The notes below the pieces were generated by a model. The model ran no database searches. It saw only the letters and a list, made by a program, of their open reading frames with translations, and was not told the DNA's origin. DNA of 64,000 nt, taken from positions 1 to 64,000 of the forward strand of contig CAYORU010000015.1 in the NCBI GenBank assembly GCA_964406445.1, in the 5' to 3' direction. Position numbers and translations under genes: made by a program. Source of the DNA: SG8-30 sp964406445. Lineage in GTDB: Bacteria; Pseudomonadota; Gammaproteobacteria; Steroidobacterales; Steroidobacteraceae. Of this stretch, positions 53,367-62,900 are shown one piece after another (position 1 is the stretch's first letter; every line of letters starts with the position of its first letter).

Positions 53367-53827
53367 GCCTTGCGGGCCGCGGCCAGCACGGCCTCGGCGT
53401 GGCCGTCGACCTTGACCTTGCGCCATTCCTCGCGGAGCACGCCCTCGGCGTCGATCAGGAAGGTGCTGCGCTCGATGCCCATCACCTTCCTGCCGTACAT
53501 GTTCTTCTCTTTCCAGGCGCCGAACAGTTCCGCAACGGCGTGATCCTCGTCGCTGCCGAGCGCAAAGCCGAAGCCCATCTTCGCGGCGAACTTCTCGTGG
53601 GAGGCGAGGCTGTCGGTCGAGACGCCCAGGATCGTCGTGCCGGCCCGGGTGAACTGCGCCTTCAGCTCCTGGAAGTCGGCGCCTTCGCGGGTGCAGCCCG
53701 GCGTGTTGTCGCGGGGGTAGAAGTAGACGACCAGCTTGCCGCCGCGCGCGTCCTTCAGGCGGAACTGCCCGGCGGTCGTGGCAATGGAGAAATCGGGCAC
53801 CTTCCTGCCCACGGCTACCTTGCTCAT
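53363..53827 (-). CDS. bcp: Thioredoxin-dependent peroxiredoxin (Bcp)
   Basis: Bacterioferritin comigratory protein, a PrxQ-type peroxidase that reduces hydrogen and organic peroxides through thioredoxin; 154 residues. The peroxidatic Cys45 lies in YPRDNTPGCTREGADF. The resolving Cys of the atypical two-Cys PrxQ is not seen five residues later (position is a Asp), so this may be a one-Cys enzyme. Conserved GVSTDSLASHEKF and STFLIDAEGVLREEWR complete the fold. Order gcvR-bcp matches E. coli. Confidence 0.95.
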   Translation of the reverse strand: MSKVAVGRKVPDFSIATTAGQFRLKDARGGKLVVYFYPRDNTPGCTREGADFQELKAQFTRAGTTILGVSTDSLASHEKFAAKMGFGFALGSDEDHAVAELFGAWKEKNMYGRKVMGIERSTFLIDAEGVLREEWRKVKVDGHAEAVLAAARKA

Positions 53828-53849
53828 GCGGCCCTCCGCTGCGGGGGAC

Positions 53850-54380
53850 TCAGTTCTTGACGGGCTCGAGGATCGCGTCCAGGTTGAGCTGGTCGCAGAC
53901 GTCGAGGAACTCTTCGCGCATCGCGCCGAGGTGGATGGTCGACGGCACGTTCACCACCATGTAGAGCCCGAACATCGGCGCGCCCGTGTGGGCCGCCGCG
54001 TAGCTGCGGGTGGTCAGCTCCGCGATGTCGATGCCGCGGCTCGCGAAGAAGCCGGACAGCGCGGAGACGATGCCCGTCTGGTCGAGGCAGACCACGTCCA
54101 CCGAGTAGGGCACCATGTCCTCGCGCGCCGCACGCTTCTCGGTGCGGCGCACCTGCAGCGTGATGCCGGAGGTCTCGGCCAGCTTCTTCAGGTCGGTCTC
54201 GATCCTGGCCACCGAGTGCCAGTTGCCGTTGACCAGGACGAGCACCGCGAACTCGGCGCCGAGGGCCGTCATGCGGCTCTCGCTGATGCTGCCGCCGCAG
54301 TCGGCGATCGTCTTGGTCAGGTCGTGGATGAGGCCGATCCGGTCGCTGCCGATCGCGGAAATCGCAAGGTATTGTTTCAT
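53850..54380 (-). CDS. gcvR: Glycine cleavage regulator GcvR (double ACT domain)
   Basis: Protein of 176 residues made of two ACT domains. It begins YLAISAIGSDRIGLIHDLTKTIADCGGSISESRMTALG in the GcvR pattern, and the second domain starts YSVDVVCLDQTGIVSALSGFFASRGIDIAEL. In E. coli GcvR binds GcvA and represses the glycine cleavage operon when glycine is scarce. No gcv gene is in the window, so the target is inferred. It is divergent from dapA, as in E. coli, and leads the gcvR-bcp-phoH-bepA operon. Confidence 0.92.
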   Translation of the reverse strand: MKQYLAISAIGSDRIGLIHDLTKTIADCGGSISESRMTALGAEFAVLVLVNGNWHSVARIETDLKKLAETSGITLQVRRTEKRAAREDMVPYSVDVVCLDQTGIVSALSGFFASRGIDIAELTTRSYAAAHTGAPMFGLYMVVNVPSTIHLGAMREEFLDVCDQLNLDAILEPVKN

Positions 54381-54406
54381 GAGGGCAGGCGGGAAAAGAT
54401 CCCCCG

Positions 54407-54412
54407 ATTCTA
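54407..54412 (-). promoter_or_regulatory. Candidate -10 element of gcvR
   Basis: TAGAAT on the minus strand followed by CGGGGG, 27 bp ahead of the gcvR ATG. The -35 position holds GTGCAA, a weak match. Confidence 0.4.
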
Positions 54413-54429
54413 CCGGGACGGGGCCCGTC

Positions 54430-54459
54430 TTGCACCGCCGCGGGCCCGGCCAGTAGCAT
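54430..54459 (+). promoter_or_regulatory. Candidate promoter of dapA
   Basis: TTGCAC (54430-54435) and TAGCAT (54454-54459), 18 bp apart, 33 bp before the dapA ATG. It overlaps the divergent gcvR promoter region. Confidence 0.4.
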
Positions 54460-54492
54460 CGACGGCCGGCAAGCCAGGAGGCTCAGGCGCGC

Positions 54493-55368
54493 ATGTTTCG
54501 CGGCAGCATCGTCGCCCTGGTCACCCCGATGTCGGAGAGCGGCGAAATCGACTTCGGCGCCTTCGAGGCACTGCTCGACTGGCACGCCGATCAGGGCACC
54601 GACGCGGTGGTCGTGGCCGGCACGACCGGCGAGGGCGTCACGCTGCTCGCGGCCGAGATCGAGGAATTGCTGCGCCGCGCCGTGCGCCGGCTGGGAGGAC
54701 GCATGCCGGTCATCGCCGGCACCGGCTCGCCCTCGACCGCGATCACCATCGAGCGCACCCGGACCGCCTCTGAGGTGGGCGTGGACGGCGTGCTCGTGGT
54801 CACGCCGTTCTACAACCGGCCCGGCCAGGAAGGCCTGCTGCAGCACTTCTGGGCGGTCGCCGAGGCCTCGAGCGTGCCGGTCCTGCTCTACAACGTCCCG
54901 GCCCGGACCGCCTGCGACCTCCTGCCCGAGACGGTCGAACGCCTCGCCGAGAACCCGCGGGTCGTCGGCATCAAGGACGCGACCGGGCGCATCGACCGCG
55001 CGCGCGAGATCCTCGAGCGCTGCGGCGACGACTTCCTGGTCCTGTCCGGGGACGACGCCACCTGCCGCGAGTGGCTGCTCGCGGGCGCGCAGGGCGTGGT
55101 GTCCGTCACGGCGAACCTCGCGCCGCGGCTGATGCGCGAGATGGCCGAGGCCGCGCTCGAGGGCGATGCGGCCCGCGCGGCCGGCGTGGACGGGCTGCTC
55201 GCCGACCTCCATCGCGACCTTTTCGTCGAATCGAACCCGATCGCGGTAAAATGGGGGCTGTCGCGCCTCGGCCTCATCCCGCCCGGCATCCGCCTGCCCC
55301 TCACCCCCCTCGGGGCCGCGGGGCAGGGCGTGGTGCAGGCGGCGATGGCCCGGGCCGGGATCTTGTGA
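54493..55368 (+). CDS. dapA: 4-Hydroxy-tetrahydrodipicolinate synthase
   Basis: First committed enzyme of diaminopimelate/lysine synthesis, condensing pyruvate with aspartate semialdehyde. The 291-residue TIM barrel has the active-site VVAGTTGEGVTLL, the YNVPARTACDL Tyr, and Schiff-base Lys161 in VVGIKDATG, at the same number as the E. coli enzyme. The C-terminal FVESNPIAVKWGLSRLGL region matches. It is followed after 11 bp by the small lipoprotein that occupies the bamC position. Confidence 0.97.
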   Translation: MFRGSIVALVTPMSESGEIDFGAFEALLDWHADQGTDAVVVAGTTGEGVTLLAAEIEELLRRAVRRLGGRMPVIAGTGSPSTAITIERTRTASEVGVDGVLVVTPFYNRPGQEGLLQHFWAVAEASSVPVLLYNVPARTACDLLPETVERLAENPRVVGIKDATGRIDRAREILERCGDDFLVLSGDDATCREWLLAGAQGVVSVTANLAPRLMREMAEAALEGDAARAAGVDGLLADLHRDLFVESNPIAVKWGLSRLGLIPPGIRLPLTPLGAAGQGVVQAAMARAGIL

Positions 55369-55379
55369 AGGAGTGGCCG

Positions 55380-55655
55380 ATGCCGTGCCGGGCGCTGTTG
55401 CTGCTGCCGGTCGTCGCGCTCGCGGGTTGCAAGGCACTCTTGCCGAGCCCGACGGAGTGCACCGACCGGCTTCCCTACATGGACGCCCGCGAGGCGGCGC
55501 CGCTCGTGGTTCCCGACGGGGTCGACGCCCCGAACACGCGCGCCGCGCTGCGCATCCCCGAGGTGGGCACCCCGCAGCGCCCGGACGATGGCCGCTGCCT
55601 CGACTACCCGCCCCGCTACCGGACGGCTGCGCCGGCCCAGGCGGCGGGCGACTGA
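55380..55655 (+). CDS. Short lipoprotein resembling the BamC N-terminal segment
   Basis: A 91-residue lipoprotein. The signal sequence ends in ALAGC, giving lipidated Cys17. After a short linker comes LPYMDAREAAPLVVPDGVDAPN and then ALRIPEVGTP, which closely resembles the BamD-binding unstructured N-terminus of BamC (Tyr, then A-x-P-L-x-V-P-x-G-x-x-x-P, then IP). The two helix-grip domains of full-length BamC (about 340 residues) are absent; the frame ends in a plain stop with no homologous sequence after it. Position after dapA is exactly that of bamC. The residual protein could still bind BamD. Family link is inference from motif and synteny. Confidence 0.78.
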   Translation: MPCRALLLLPVVALAGCKALLPSPTECTDRLPYMDAREAAPLVVPDGVDAPNTRAALRIPEVGTPQRPDDGRCLDYPPRYRTAAPAQAAGD

Positions 55656-55668
55656 TCCCGTCCTGCGG

Positions 55669-55697
55669 TTGCTGCCGGTCCCGACGCCTAGTACGCT
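55669..55697 (+). promoter_or_regulatory. Candidate promoter of tRNA-Ser
   Basis: TTGCTG (55669-55674) and TACGCT (55692-55697) with a 17-bp spacer, followed by a GC-rich discriminator. Transcription would begin about six bases before the tRNA 5' end. Confidence 0.45.
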
Positions 55698-55709
55698 TCG
55701 GCCCCCGCT

Positions 55710-55800
55710 GGAGAGGTGGCCGAGCGGTCGAAGGCGCTGGACTGGAATTCCAGTAATACCCAAAAGGTATTCGTGGGTTCGAATCCCACCCTCTCCGCCA
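55710..55800 (+). tRNA. tRNA-Ser (anticodon GGA)
   Basis: A 91-nt class II tRNA. The acceptor stem pairs GGAGAGG (55710-55716) with CCTCTCC (55790-55796). The anticodon stem CTGGA/TCCAG encloses a 7-base loop with GGA at 55744-55746, reading UCC and UCU. A long variable arm follows, then GGTTCGAATCC of the T-arm. Discriminator G and an encoded CCA (55798-55800) complete it. The 3' end is the left copy of a 109-bp duplication. Confidence 0.97.
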
Positions 55801-55890
55801 GTCCCATCGTGAACGGCCCCAAAGGGGCCGTTTTGCGATGGGACCGGAGGGGGTGCGTGGACGAACCCACCGGGTTCGACGAGCCGTCGC
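55782..55890 (+). repeat. 109-bp repeat, copy 1 (tRNA-Ser 3' end plus terminator)
   Basis: Covers the last 19 bases of tRNA-Ser including CCA, the terminator hairpin and about 55 bp beyond. It differs from copy 2 at only three positions and is offset by 185 bp. Outside the unit the flanks do not match. Confidence 0.92.
55812..55834 (+). terminator. Rho-independent terminator after tRNA-Ser
   Basis: AACGGCCCC, AAA loop, GGGGCCGTT, then T residues. It is nested in a second inverted repeat, GTCCCATCG (55801-55809) with CGATGGGAC (55836-55844). Together they form one long hairpin right after the CCA. Confidence 0.85.
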
Positions 55891-55966
55891 ATGGCGACGG
55901 CGAAGGACGGCGCCGCAGCGCGGCGCCGGTCCCGAGCGAAGCGAGGGATGCGCCTGCAGGGCGCAC

Positions 55967-56075
55967 AATCCCACCCTCTCCGCCAGTCCCATCGTAAACG
56001 GCCCCAAAGGGGCCGTTTTGCGGTGGGACCGGAGGGGGTGCGTGGACGAACCCACCGGGTTCGACGAACCGTCGC
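55967..56075 (+). repeat. 109-bp repeat, copy 2 (tRNA-Ser 3' end remnant plus terminator)
   Basis: Repeats the 19-base tRNA 3' end with CCA, the terminator and the downstream 55 bp. The 5' tRNA part is missing. The three differences from copy 1 include one in the outer hairpin arm that changes an A-U pair to a G-U wobble, so the folding is kept. The 76 bp between copies hold a GGCGCCG/CGGCGCC inverted repeat and no gene. Confidence 0.92.
55997..56019 (+). terminator. Second copy of the terminator hairpin
   Basis: Identical AACGGCCCC-AAA-GGGGCCGTT stem and T-run within repeat copy 2, 185 bp after the first. There is no transcription unit directly upstream of it apart from readthrough of tRNA-Ser. 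Confidence 0.8.
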
Positions 56076-56091
56076 CCCCCTGTCCGGTCGG

Positions 56092-56120
56092 TTGACGCTC
56101 CCTGGACCCCCCCTTAGGAT
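56092..56120 (+). promoter_or_regulatory. Promoter of the SRP RNA gene
   Basis: TTGACG (56092-56097) and TAGGAT (56115-56120) with an ideal 17-bp spacer. It implies a leader of about 50 nt before the mature RNA end. A second TTGACG at 56156 has no matching -10. Confidence 0.55.
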
Positions 56121-56178
56121 GCCGGGGCACTCGCGGGCTGCCTGTCCGCGACCGCTTGACGTTTTCCAGGTCACCGAT

Positions 56179-56290
<112 letters not shown>

Positions 56291-56328
56291 GCCCTCTTCA
56301 CGATGGCCCGCCGGGAGCCTTGCCGCCG

Positions 56329-57906
56329 ATGAGTTACCTCGTGCTCGCCCGCAAGTGGCGCCCGCGGCGCTTCGACGAGATGGTGGGCCAGGAGCACGTG
56401 TTGCGGGCGCTGGTGAACGCGCTCGATTCCGGCCGGGTGCACCACGCCTTCCTGTTCACCGGAACCCGCGGCGTCGGCAAGACGACCATCGCCCGCATCC
56501 TCGCCAAGTCGCTCAACTGCGAGCGCGGCGTGTCCTCGCGGCCCTGCGGCGAGTGCGGCGCCTGCGGCGAGATCGACCAGGGGCGGTTCGTGGACCTGAT
56601 CGAGGTCGACGCAGCCTCCCGCACCAAGGTCGACGACACCCGCGAGCTGCTCGAGAACGTGCAGTACGCGCCGACGCGCGGCCGCTACAAGGTGTACCTG
56701 ATCGACGAGGTGCACATGCTCTCGGCGCACTCCTTCAACGCGCTGCTCAAGACCCTCGAGGAGCCGCCCCCGCACGTGAAGTTCCTGCTCGCCACCACCG
56801 ATCCGCAGAAGTTGCCGGTGACGGTGCTGTCGCGCTGCCTGCAGTTCAACCTGAAGCGCCTGCCGGTCGCGCTGATCGGCGACCGCCTGCGCGAGATCCT
56901 CGCGGCGGAGGGCGTGGCCTCCGAGCCGGCGGCCGTGGCCGCGCTCGCCCGTGCCGCGGACGGCAGCCTGCGCGACGCGCTTTCGCTGCTCGACCAGATG
57001 CTCGCCTTCGGCGGTGGCGCCGTCCGCGAGTCCGACGCGCGCGCCATGCTCGGCACGATCGACCGCGACCACGTGACGCGGCTGCTCGACCGGCTCGCGG
57101 CGGGGGACGCTGCCGGCCTGCTCGCCGCGGTGGCGGCCATGGACGAGTTCGCGCCCGACTACCTGCAGGTGCTCGAGGAGCTCGCCGGCCTGCTGCAGAA
57201 GGTGGCGCTGCGCCAGGCGGTACCGGGCCTCGACGACGACGAGACCTGGCCGGGGGAGGTGCTCGACGGCTTCGCCGCGCGGCTGCCTTCCGAGGACCTG
57301 CAGCTGTTCTACCAGATCGCGATCCTCGGCCGCCGCGACCTGCCGCTCGCCCCGGAGCCGCGCGGCGGCTTCGAGATGCTGCTGCTGCGGATGCTCGCCT
57401 TTCGACCGGCGACGGAGCAGCCGGGCGCTGCGGCCGCGGCCGCGCCGGCTGCGGCCCCGGCGCGGGGCGGGGCCCGGCCGGGGGCTGCCTCCCTGGCCGC
57501 CGCTCCCGCCGCTGCGCCGGCATTCGATCCCGGCGACTGGCGCGGCGCGCTCGACCGTGCCGGGGTCACGGGTGCGGCGCGGCAGCTGGCTTCGCACTGC
57601 ACGGTGCTGTCCTTCGCCGGCGACGTGCTGCGCCTCAGGCTCGACGCGCGAGGGGAGCCGATGCGCACCCGCCAGCTCGAGCAGAAGCTGGCCCAGGCGC
57701 TGTCGCGCGCCGCCGGCTTCGACCTCAGGCTCGAGATCGAGGTCGCCGACGACGCAGGCGAAACCCCGGCCCGGCAGGAGGCGCGCGAGCAGCAGGCGCG
57801 CCTCGAGCAGGCGCGTGCGGCGCTCGAGCGCGATCCCACTGTGCAGGCCCTGAAGGACCGCTTCGGCGCGGTCATCCAGCCGGACTCGGTCAAGCCGGTC
57901 GGTTAG
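56329..57906 (+). CDS. dnaX: DNA polymerase III subunits gamma/tau
   Basis: Clamp-loader ATPase, 525 residues. N-terminal MSYLVLARKWRPRRFDEMVGQ marks the start at 56329; a TTG nine bases earlier is unnecessary. Walker A GTRGVGKT (45-52), a four-Cys zinc module (C64, C73, C76, C79), Walker B LIDEVHML and the SRC sensor sequence SRCLQFNLKRL follow. After the AAA+ and collar domains an Ala/Pro linker (about 365-395) leads to the tau-specific C-terminal domain. No A-rich slippery heptamer is seen, so a short gamma form by frameshifting is not evident. Confidence 0.97.
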   Translation: MSYLVLARKWRPRRFDEMVGQEHVLRALVNALDSGRVHHAFLFTGTRGVGKTTIARILAKSLNCERGVSSRPCGECGACGEIDQGRFVDLIEVDAASRTKVDDTRELLENVQYAPTRGRYKVYLIDEVHMLSAHSFNALLKTLEEPPPHVKFLLATTDPQKLPVTVLSRCLQFNLKRLPVALIGDRLREILAAEGVASEPAAVAALARAADGSLRDALSLLDQMLAFGGGAVRESDARAMLGTIDRDHVTRLLDRLAAGDAAGLLAAVAAMDEFAPDYLQVLEELAGLLQKVALRQAVPGLDDDETWPGEVLDGFAARLPSEDLQLFYQIAILGRRDLPLAPEPRGGFEMLLLRMLAFRPATEQPGAAAAAAPAAAPARGGARPGAASLAAAPAAAPAFDPGDWRGALDRAGVTGAARQLASHCTVLSFAGDVLRLRLDARGEPMRTRQLEQKLAQALSRAAGFDLRLEIEVADDAGETPARQEAREQQARLEQARAALERDPTVQALKDRFGAVIQPDSVKPVG

Positions 57907-57909
57907 AAT
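57904..57909 (+). promoter_or_regulatory. Candidate -10 element of ybaB-recR
   Basis: TAGAAT followed by TCCGGGCC, overlapping the dnaX stop codon and 29 bp before the ybaB ATG. The -35 is not clear. Confidence 0.35.
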
Positions 57910-57937
57910 TCCGGGCCTGTCCCACGCGGAGTCGGCG

Positions 57938-58264
57938 ATGAAGCAGAACATCGGTGCGCTGATGCGCCAGGCGCAGCAGATGCAGGAGAACCTGCAGAAG
58001 GCGCAGGAAGAGCTGGCGCAGCTCGAGGTCACGGGCGAGTCGGGCGGCGGCATGGTCAAGGTCGTCATGAACGGCCGCCACGAGGTGCGGCGCGTCACCA
58101 TCGACCCGTCGGTCGCCTCCGGCGGAGACGTCGAGATGCTCGAGGACCTGGTGGCCGCCGCCTGCAACGACGCCGTCCGCCGCACGGCGGAGGCGGCCCA
58201 GCAGAAGATGTCCGGCCTGATGGGCGGCCTGCAGCTGCCGCCGGGCATGAAGCTGCCGTTCTGA
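57938..58264 (+). CDS. ybaB: YbaB/EbfC-family nucleoid-associated protein
   Basis: Small DNA-binding protein of 108 residues. The tweezer-like dimer family signature is MRQAQQMQENLQKAQEELAQLEVTGESGGGMVKVVMNG, shown here as the N-terminal half, followed by a conserved VRRVTIDPS and the C-terminal helix with AAQQKMSGLMGG. It lies between dnaX and recR, the standard order, and is thought to coat DNA; its exact role in replication or repair is not settled. Confidence 0.96.
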   Translation: MKQNIGALMRQAQQMQENLQKAQEELAQLEVTGESGGGMVKVVMNGRHEVRRVTIDPSVASGGDVEMLEDLVAAACNDAVRRTAEAAQQKMSGLMGGLQLPPGMKLPF

Positions 58265-58280
58265 CGGCGCCCGGCGCTCC

Positions 58281-58880
58281 TTGAAGTACTCGCCGACGCT
58301 CGCCCGGCTGATCGAGGCGCTGCGCGTGCTGCCGGGCGTCGGCCAGAAGTCCGCGCAGCGAATGGCCTTCCACCTGCTCGAGCGCGACCGCGAGGGCGCG
58401 CTGGCGCTGTCGGCGGCGCTCGCGGATGCCGCGAGGAACGTCGGACACTGCCACCGCTGCCGCATGCTCACCGACGGCGAGCTGTGCACCATCTGCTCGG
58501 CGCCGGCTCGCGACGCGGGCCTGCTGTGCGTGGTGGAGTCGCCCGCCGACGTGGCCGCCGTGGAGCAGTCGGGCGGCTATCGCGGCCGCTACTTCGTGCT
58601 GATGGGCCACCTGTCCCCGATCGACGGGATCGGGCCCGACGAGCTCGGGGTCGGCCAGTTCGAGACGCTGCTGGCCTCCGGCGAGCTGCGCGAGGTGATC
58701 CTGGCGACCAATCCCACCGTCGAGGGCGAGGCTACCGCGCATTTCCTCGGCGAGCTCGCCACCCGTCGCGGCATCCGCGCCTCGCGCATCGCGCACGGCG
58801 TGCCGGTCGGCGGGGAACTCGAGTACGTCGACGGCGGCACGCTGGCGCACGCGCTGGCGGGCCGGCAGGTCATCTCCTGA
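58281..58880 (+). CDS. recR: Recombination protein RecR
   Basis: Ring-forming DNA repair protein that loads RecA with RecO at ssDNA gaps; 199 residues. Helix-hairpin-helix RVLPGVGQKSAQRMAFHLL, a four-Cys zinc finger (C57, C60, C69, C72) and the Toprim domain LLCVVESPADVAAVE to PTVEGEATAHFL are present. Start is TTG at 58281, giving LKYSPTLARLIEAL; no better start exists. The last 11 bp overlap the end of the convergent rsgA. Confidence 0.96.
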   Translation: MKYSPTLARLIEALRVLPGVGQKSAQRMAFHLLERDREGALALSAALADAARNVGHCHRCRMLTDGELCTICSAPARDAGLLCVVESPADVAAVEQSGGYRGRYFVLMGHLSPIDGIGPDELGVGQFETLLASGELREVILATNPTVEGEATAHFLGELATRRGIRASRIAHGVPVGGELEYVDGGTLAHALAGRQVIS

Positions 58881-59841
58881 CGCCGCGGCCTGGCCGCGAC
58901 GGGCCGCGGGTGCGCGTCCGGCCCGCGAATTCCTCGGCGAGCCGCAGCAGCCTGCGATAGCTCGCCAGGCGCCGGGCGTCGATGTCCCCGGCGCCGGCGG
59001 ACGCCTCGACCGCGCAGCCTGGCTCGCCGCGGTGGTGGCAATCCGGGAAGCGGCAGCCACGGCCGGCGGCGGTGATTTCGCGGAATCCCGAGGCCACGTC
59101 GCGCGGCGCGGGCAGCGGCGGAGAAAAGTCCCGCACGCCAGGCGAGTCGATCAGCTCGCCGCCGCCCGGCAGTCGGTACAGGATGGAGGCCGTGGTCGTG
59201 TGGCGGCCCTCGCCCGTGCCGGTCGAGAGCGTGCTGACGGCGCTGTCCGTGCCGGGCACCAGCAGGTTGGTCAGCGAGCTCTTGCCGACGCCGGACTGCC
59301 CGACCAGCACGCTCGTGCCGCGCTCGAGGAGGCGTGCGAGCGCGTCCACGCCGCCGGCCTCGCGCTTGCTGGTCGTGACGACGTCGTAGCCGAGCGAGGC
59401 GTAGACCTCGAGCGCCCGCCGCAGGCCGGGGTCGGTGGCGCCGGGAAGGTCGCGTTTGTTGAGAACCACGGCCGCCTCGATCCCGGCCCACTCCGCCGCT
59501 GCCAGGTAGCGGTCGCAGAGCTCGAGGTCGGCGGCGGGCGCGGGCGCGAGCACCGCGACGAGGCGGTCGAGGTTCGCGACGATCGGCTCGGCGTGACCGC
59601 CGAGGTTGAGCCGCGACAGGACCGTGCGCCTCGGCTCGACCGCGACGACCAGCCCCTCGGCGCCCTCCGTGTCGGCGGCGAGCCAGCTGACCCCGTCGCC
59701 GCAGACGACCTTGAGGTCGCGGCCGAACAGGCGGCAGGGGAGGCGGCGCCCTGCGGCGTCCTCGAGCAGGACCCGCCGGCCGTGGCTCGCGACGACCCGG
59801 CCCGACGCCGGGCCGGCGGCTTGTGACTTGGGATCGGCCAT
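58870..59841 (-). CDS. rsgA: Ribosome small subunit-dependent GTPase RsgA
   Basis: Circularly permuted GTPase that aids late 30S maturation; 323 residues. An N-terminal OB fold is followed by the G4 motif NKRDL, then G1 GQSGVGKSSL and G3 DSPGVRDF, the permuted order. The C-terminal zinc domain has CRFPDCHHRGEPGC. A Pro/Arg-rich tail ends the protein. Start ATG at 59841, divergent from orn by only 30 bp, as in enterobacteria. Confidence 0.97.
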   Translation of the reverse strand: MADPKSQAAGPASGRVVASHGRRVLLEDAAGRRLPCRLFGRDLKVVCGDGVSWLAADTEGAEGLVVAVEPRRTVLSRLNLGGHAEPIVANLDRLVAVLAPAPAADLELCDRYLAAAEWAGIEAAVVLNKRDLPGATDPGLRRALEVYASLGYDVVTTSKREAGGVDALARLLERGTSVLVGQSGVGKSSLTNLLVPGTDSAVSTLSTGTGEGRHTTTASILYRLPGGGELIDSPGVRDFSPPLPAPRDVASGFREITAAGRGCRFPDCHHRGEPGCAVEASAGAGDIDARRLASYRRLLRLAEEFAGRTRTRGPSRPGRGVRR

Positions 59842-59871
59842 GGGGACGGCGCGAATCTATCCTTTGGTACC

Positions 59872-60441
59872 ATGAGCGGCAACATGCACGCCGCCGACCG
59901 CCTCGTCTGGATCGACCTGGAGATGACCGGCCTCGACCCGGACCGCGACCGCATCATCGAGATCGCCACCCTCGTCACCGACGACGCGCTCGAGCTGATC
60001 GCGGAAGGACCGGTGATCGCCATCCACCAGCCGGAGTCGCGGCTGTCGCTGATGGACGACTGGAACCGCAGCACCCACGGCGGCTCCGGACTCCTCGCGC
60101 GGGTCCGCGCGAGCGGGGTCGACGAGGGCGAGGCCGAGCGGCGCACGCTGGAATTCCTCTCGGCCCAGGTGGCGGCGGGCGCGTCGCCGATGTGCGGCAA
60201 CAGCGTATGCCAGGACCGGCGCTTCCTCGCGCGGCACATGCCGGCGCTCGAGCGCTTCTTCCACTACCGCAACCTCGACGTCAGCACGCTCAAGGAACTG
60301 GCTCGCCGCTGGGCGCCGGCGGTCCTCGCAGGGGTCCGGAAGAAATCGTCGCACCTCGCGCTCGACGACATCCGCGAATCCATCGCGGAGCTGCGCCACT
60401 ACCGTGCCGCGCTGGTCGCACCGGAGTGGCGCGGCGGCTGA
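59872..60441 (+). CDS. orn: Oligoribonuclease
   Basis: 3'-to-5' exoribonuclease of the DEDDh class that finishes RNA decay by hydrolysing dinucleotides, including pGpG from c-di-GMP turnover; 189 residues. WIDLEMTGLDP carries Asp15 and Glu17. SNSVCQDRRFLARHMP, FHYRNLDVSTLKELARRW and the DDIRESIAELRHYR end supply the rest of the catalytic site. ATG at 59872; a TATCCT at 59858-59863 would place the transcript start near the ATG. It ends 9 bp from the convergent ppsA stop. Confidence 0.97.
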   Translation: MSGNMHAADRLVWIDLEMTGLDPDRDRIIEIATLVTDDALELIAEGPVIAIHQPESRLSLMDDWNRSTHGGSGLLARVRASGVDEGEAERRTLEFLSAQVAAGASPMCGNSVCQDRRFLARHMPALERFFHYRNLDVSTLKELARRWAPAVLAGVRKKSSHLALDDIRESIAELRHYRAALVAPEWRGG

Positions 60442-60450
60442 CGCGCGGCC

Positions 60451-62811
<2,361 letters not shown>

Positions 62812-62900
62812 GTACGGCCCTCGCCGCGGCGGGCTCCTGCTACGATCTCGGCCGCGAGTCGAGAGCCGCAGAGCGCGGCCGCCCGCGCGGAAACGCAACA

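Noticed and set aside
54888..56174. Minus-strand frames across tRNA-Ser encoding a GEGGIRTHEYLL-type peptide
   Set aside because: This peptide is the well-known false translation of the antisense of tRNA-Ser and appears as junk entries in many annotations.
56329..57906. Programmed frameshift site in dnaX
   Set aside because: I looked for an A-rich slippery heptamer near the linker and found only GC-rich alanine codons, so there is no support for a gamma-specific product.
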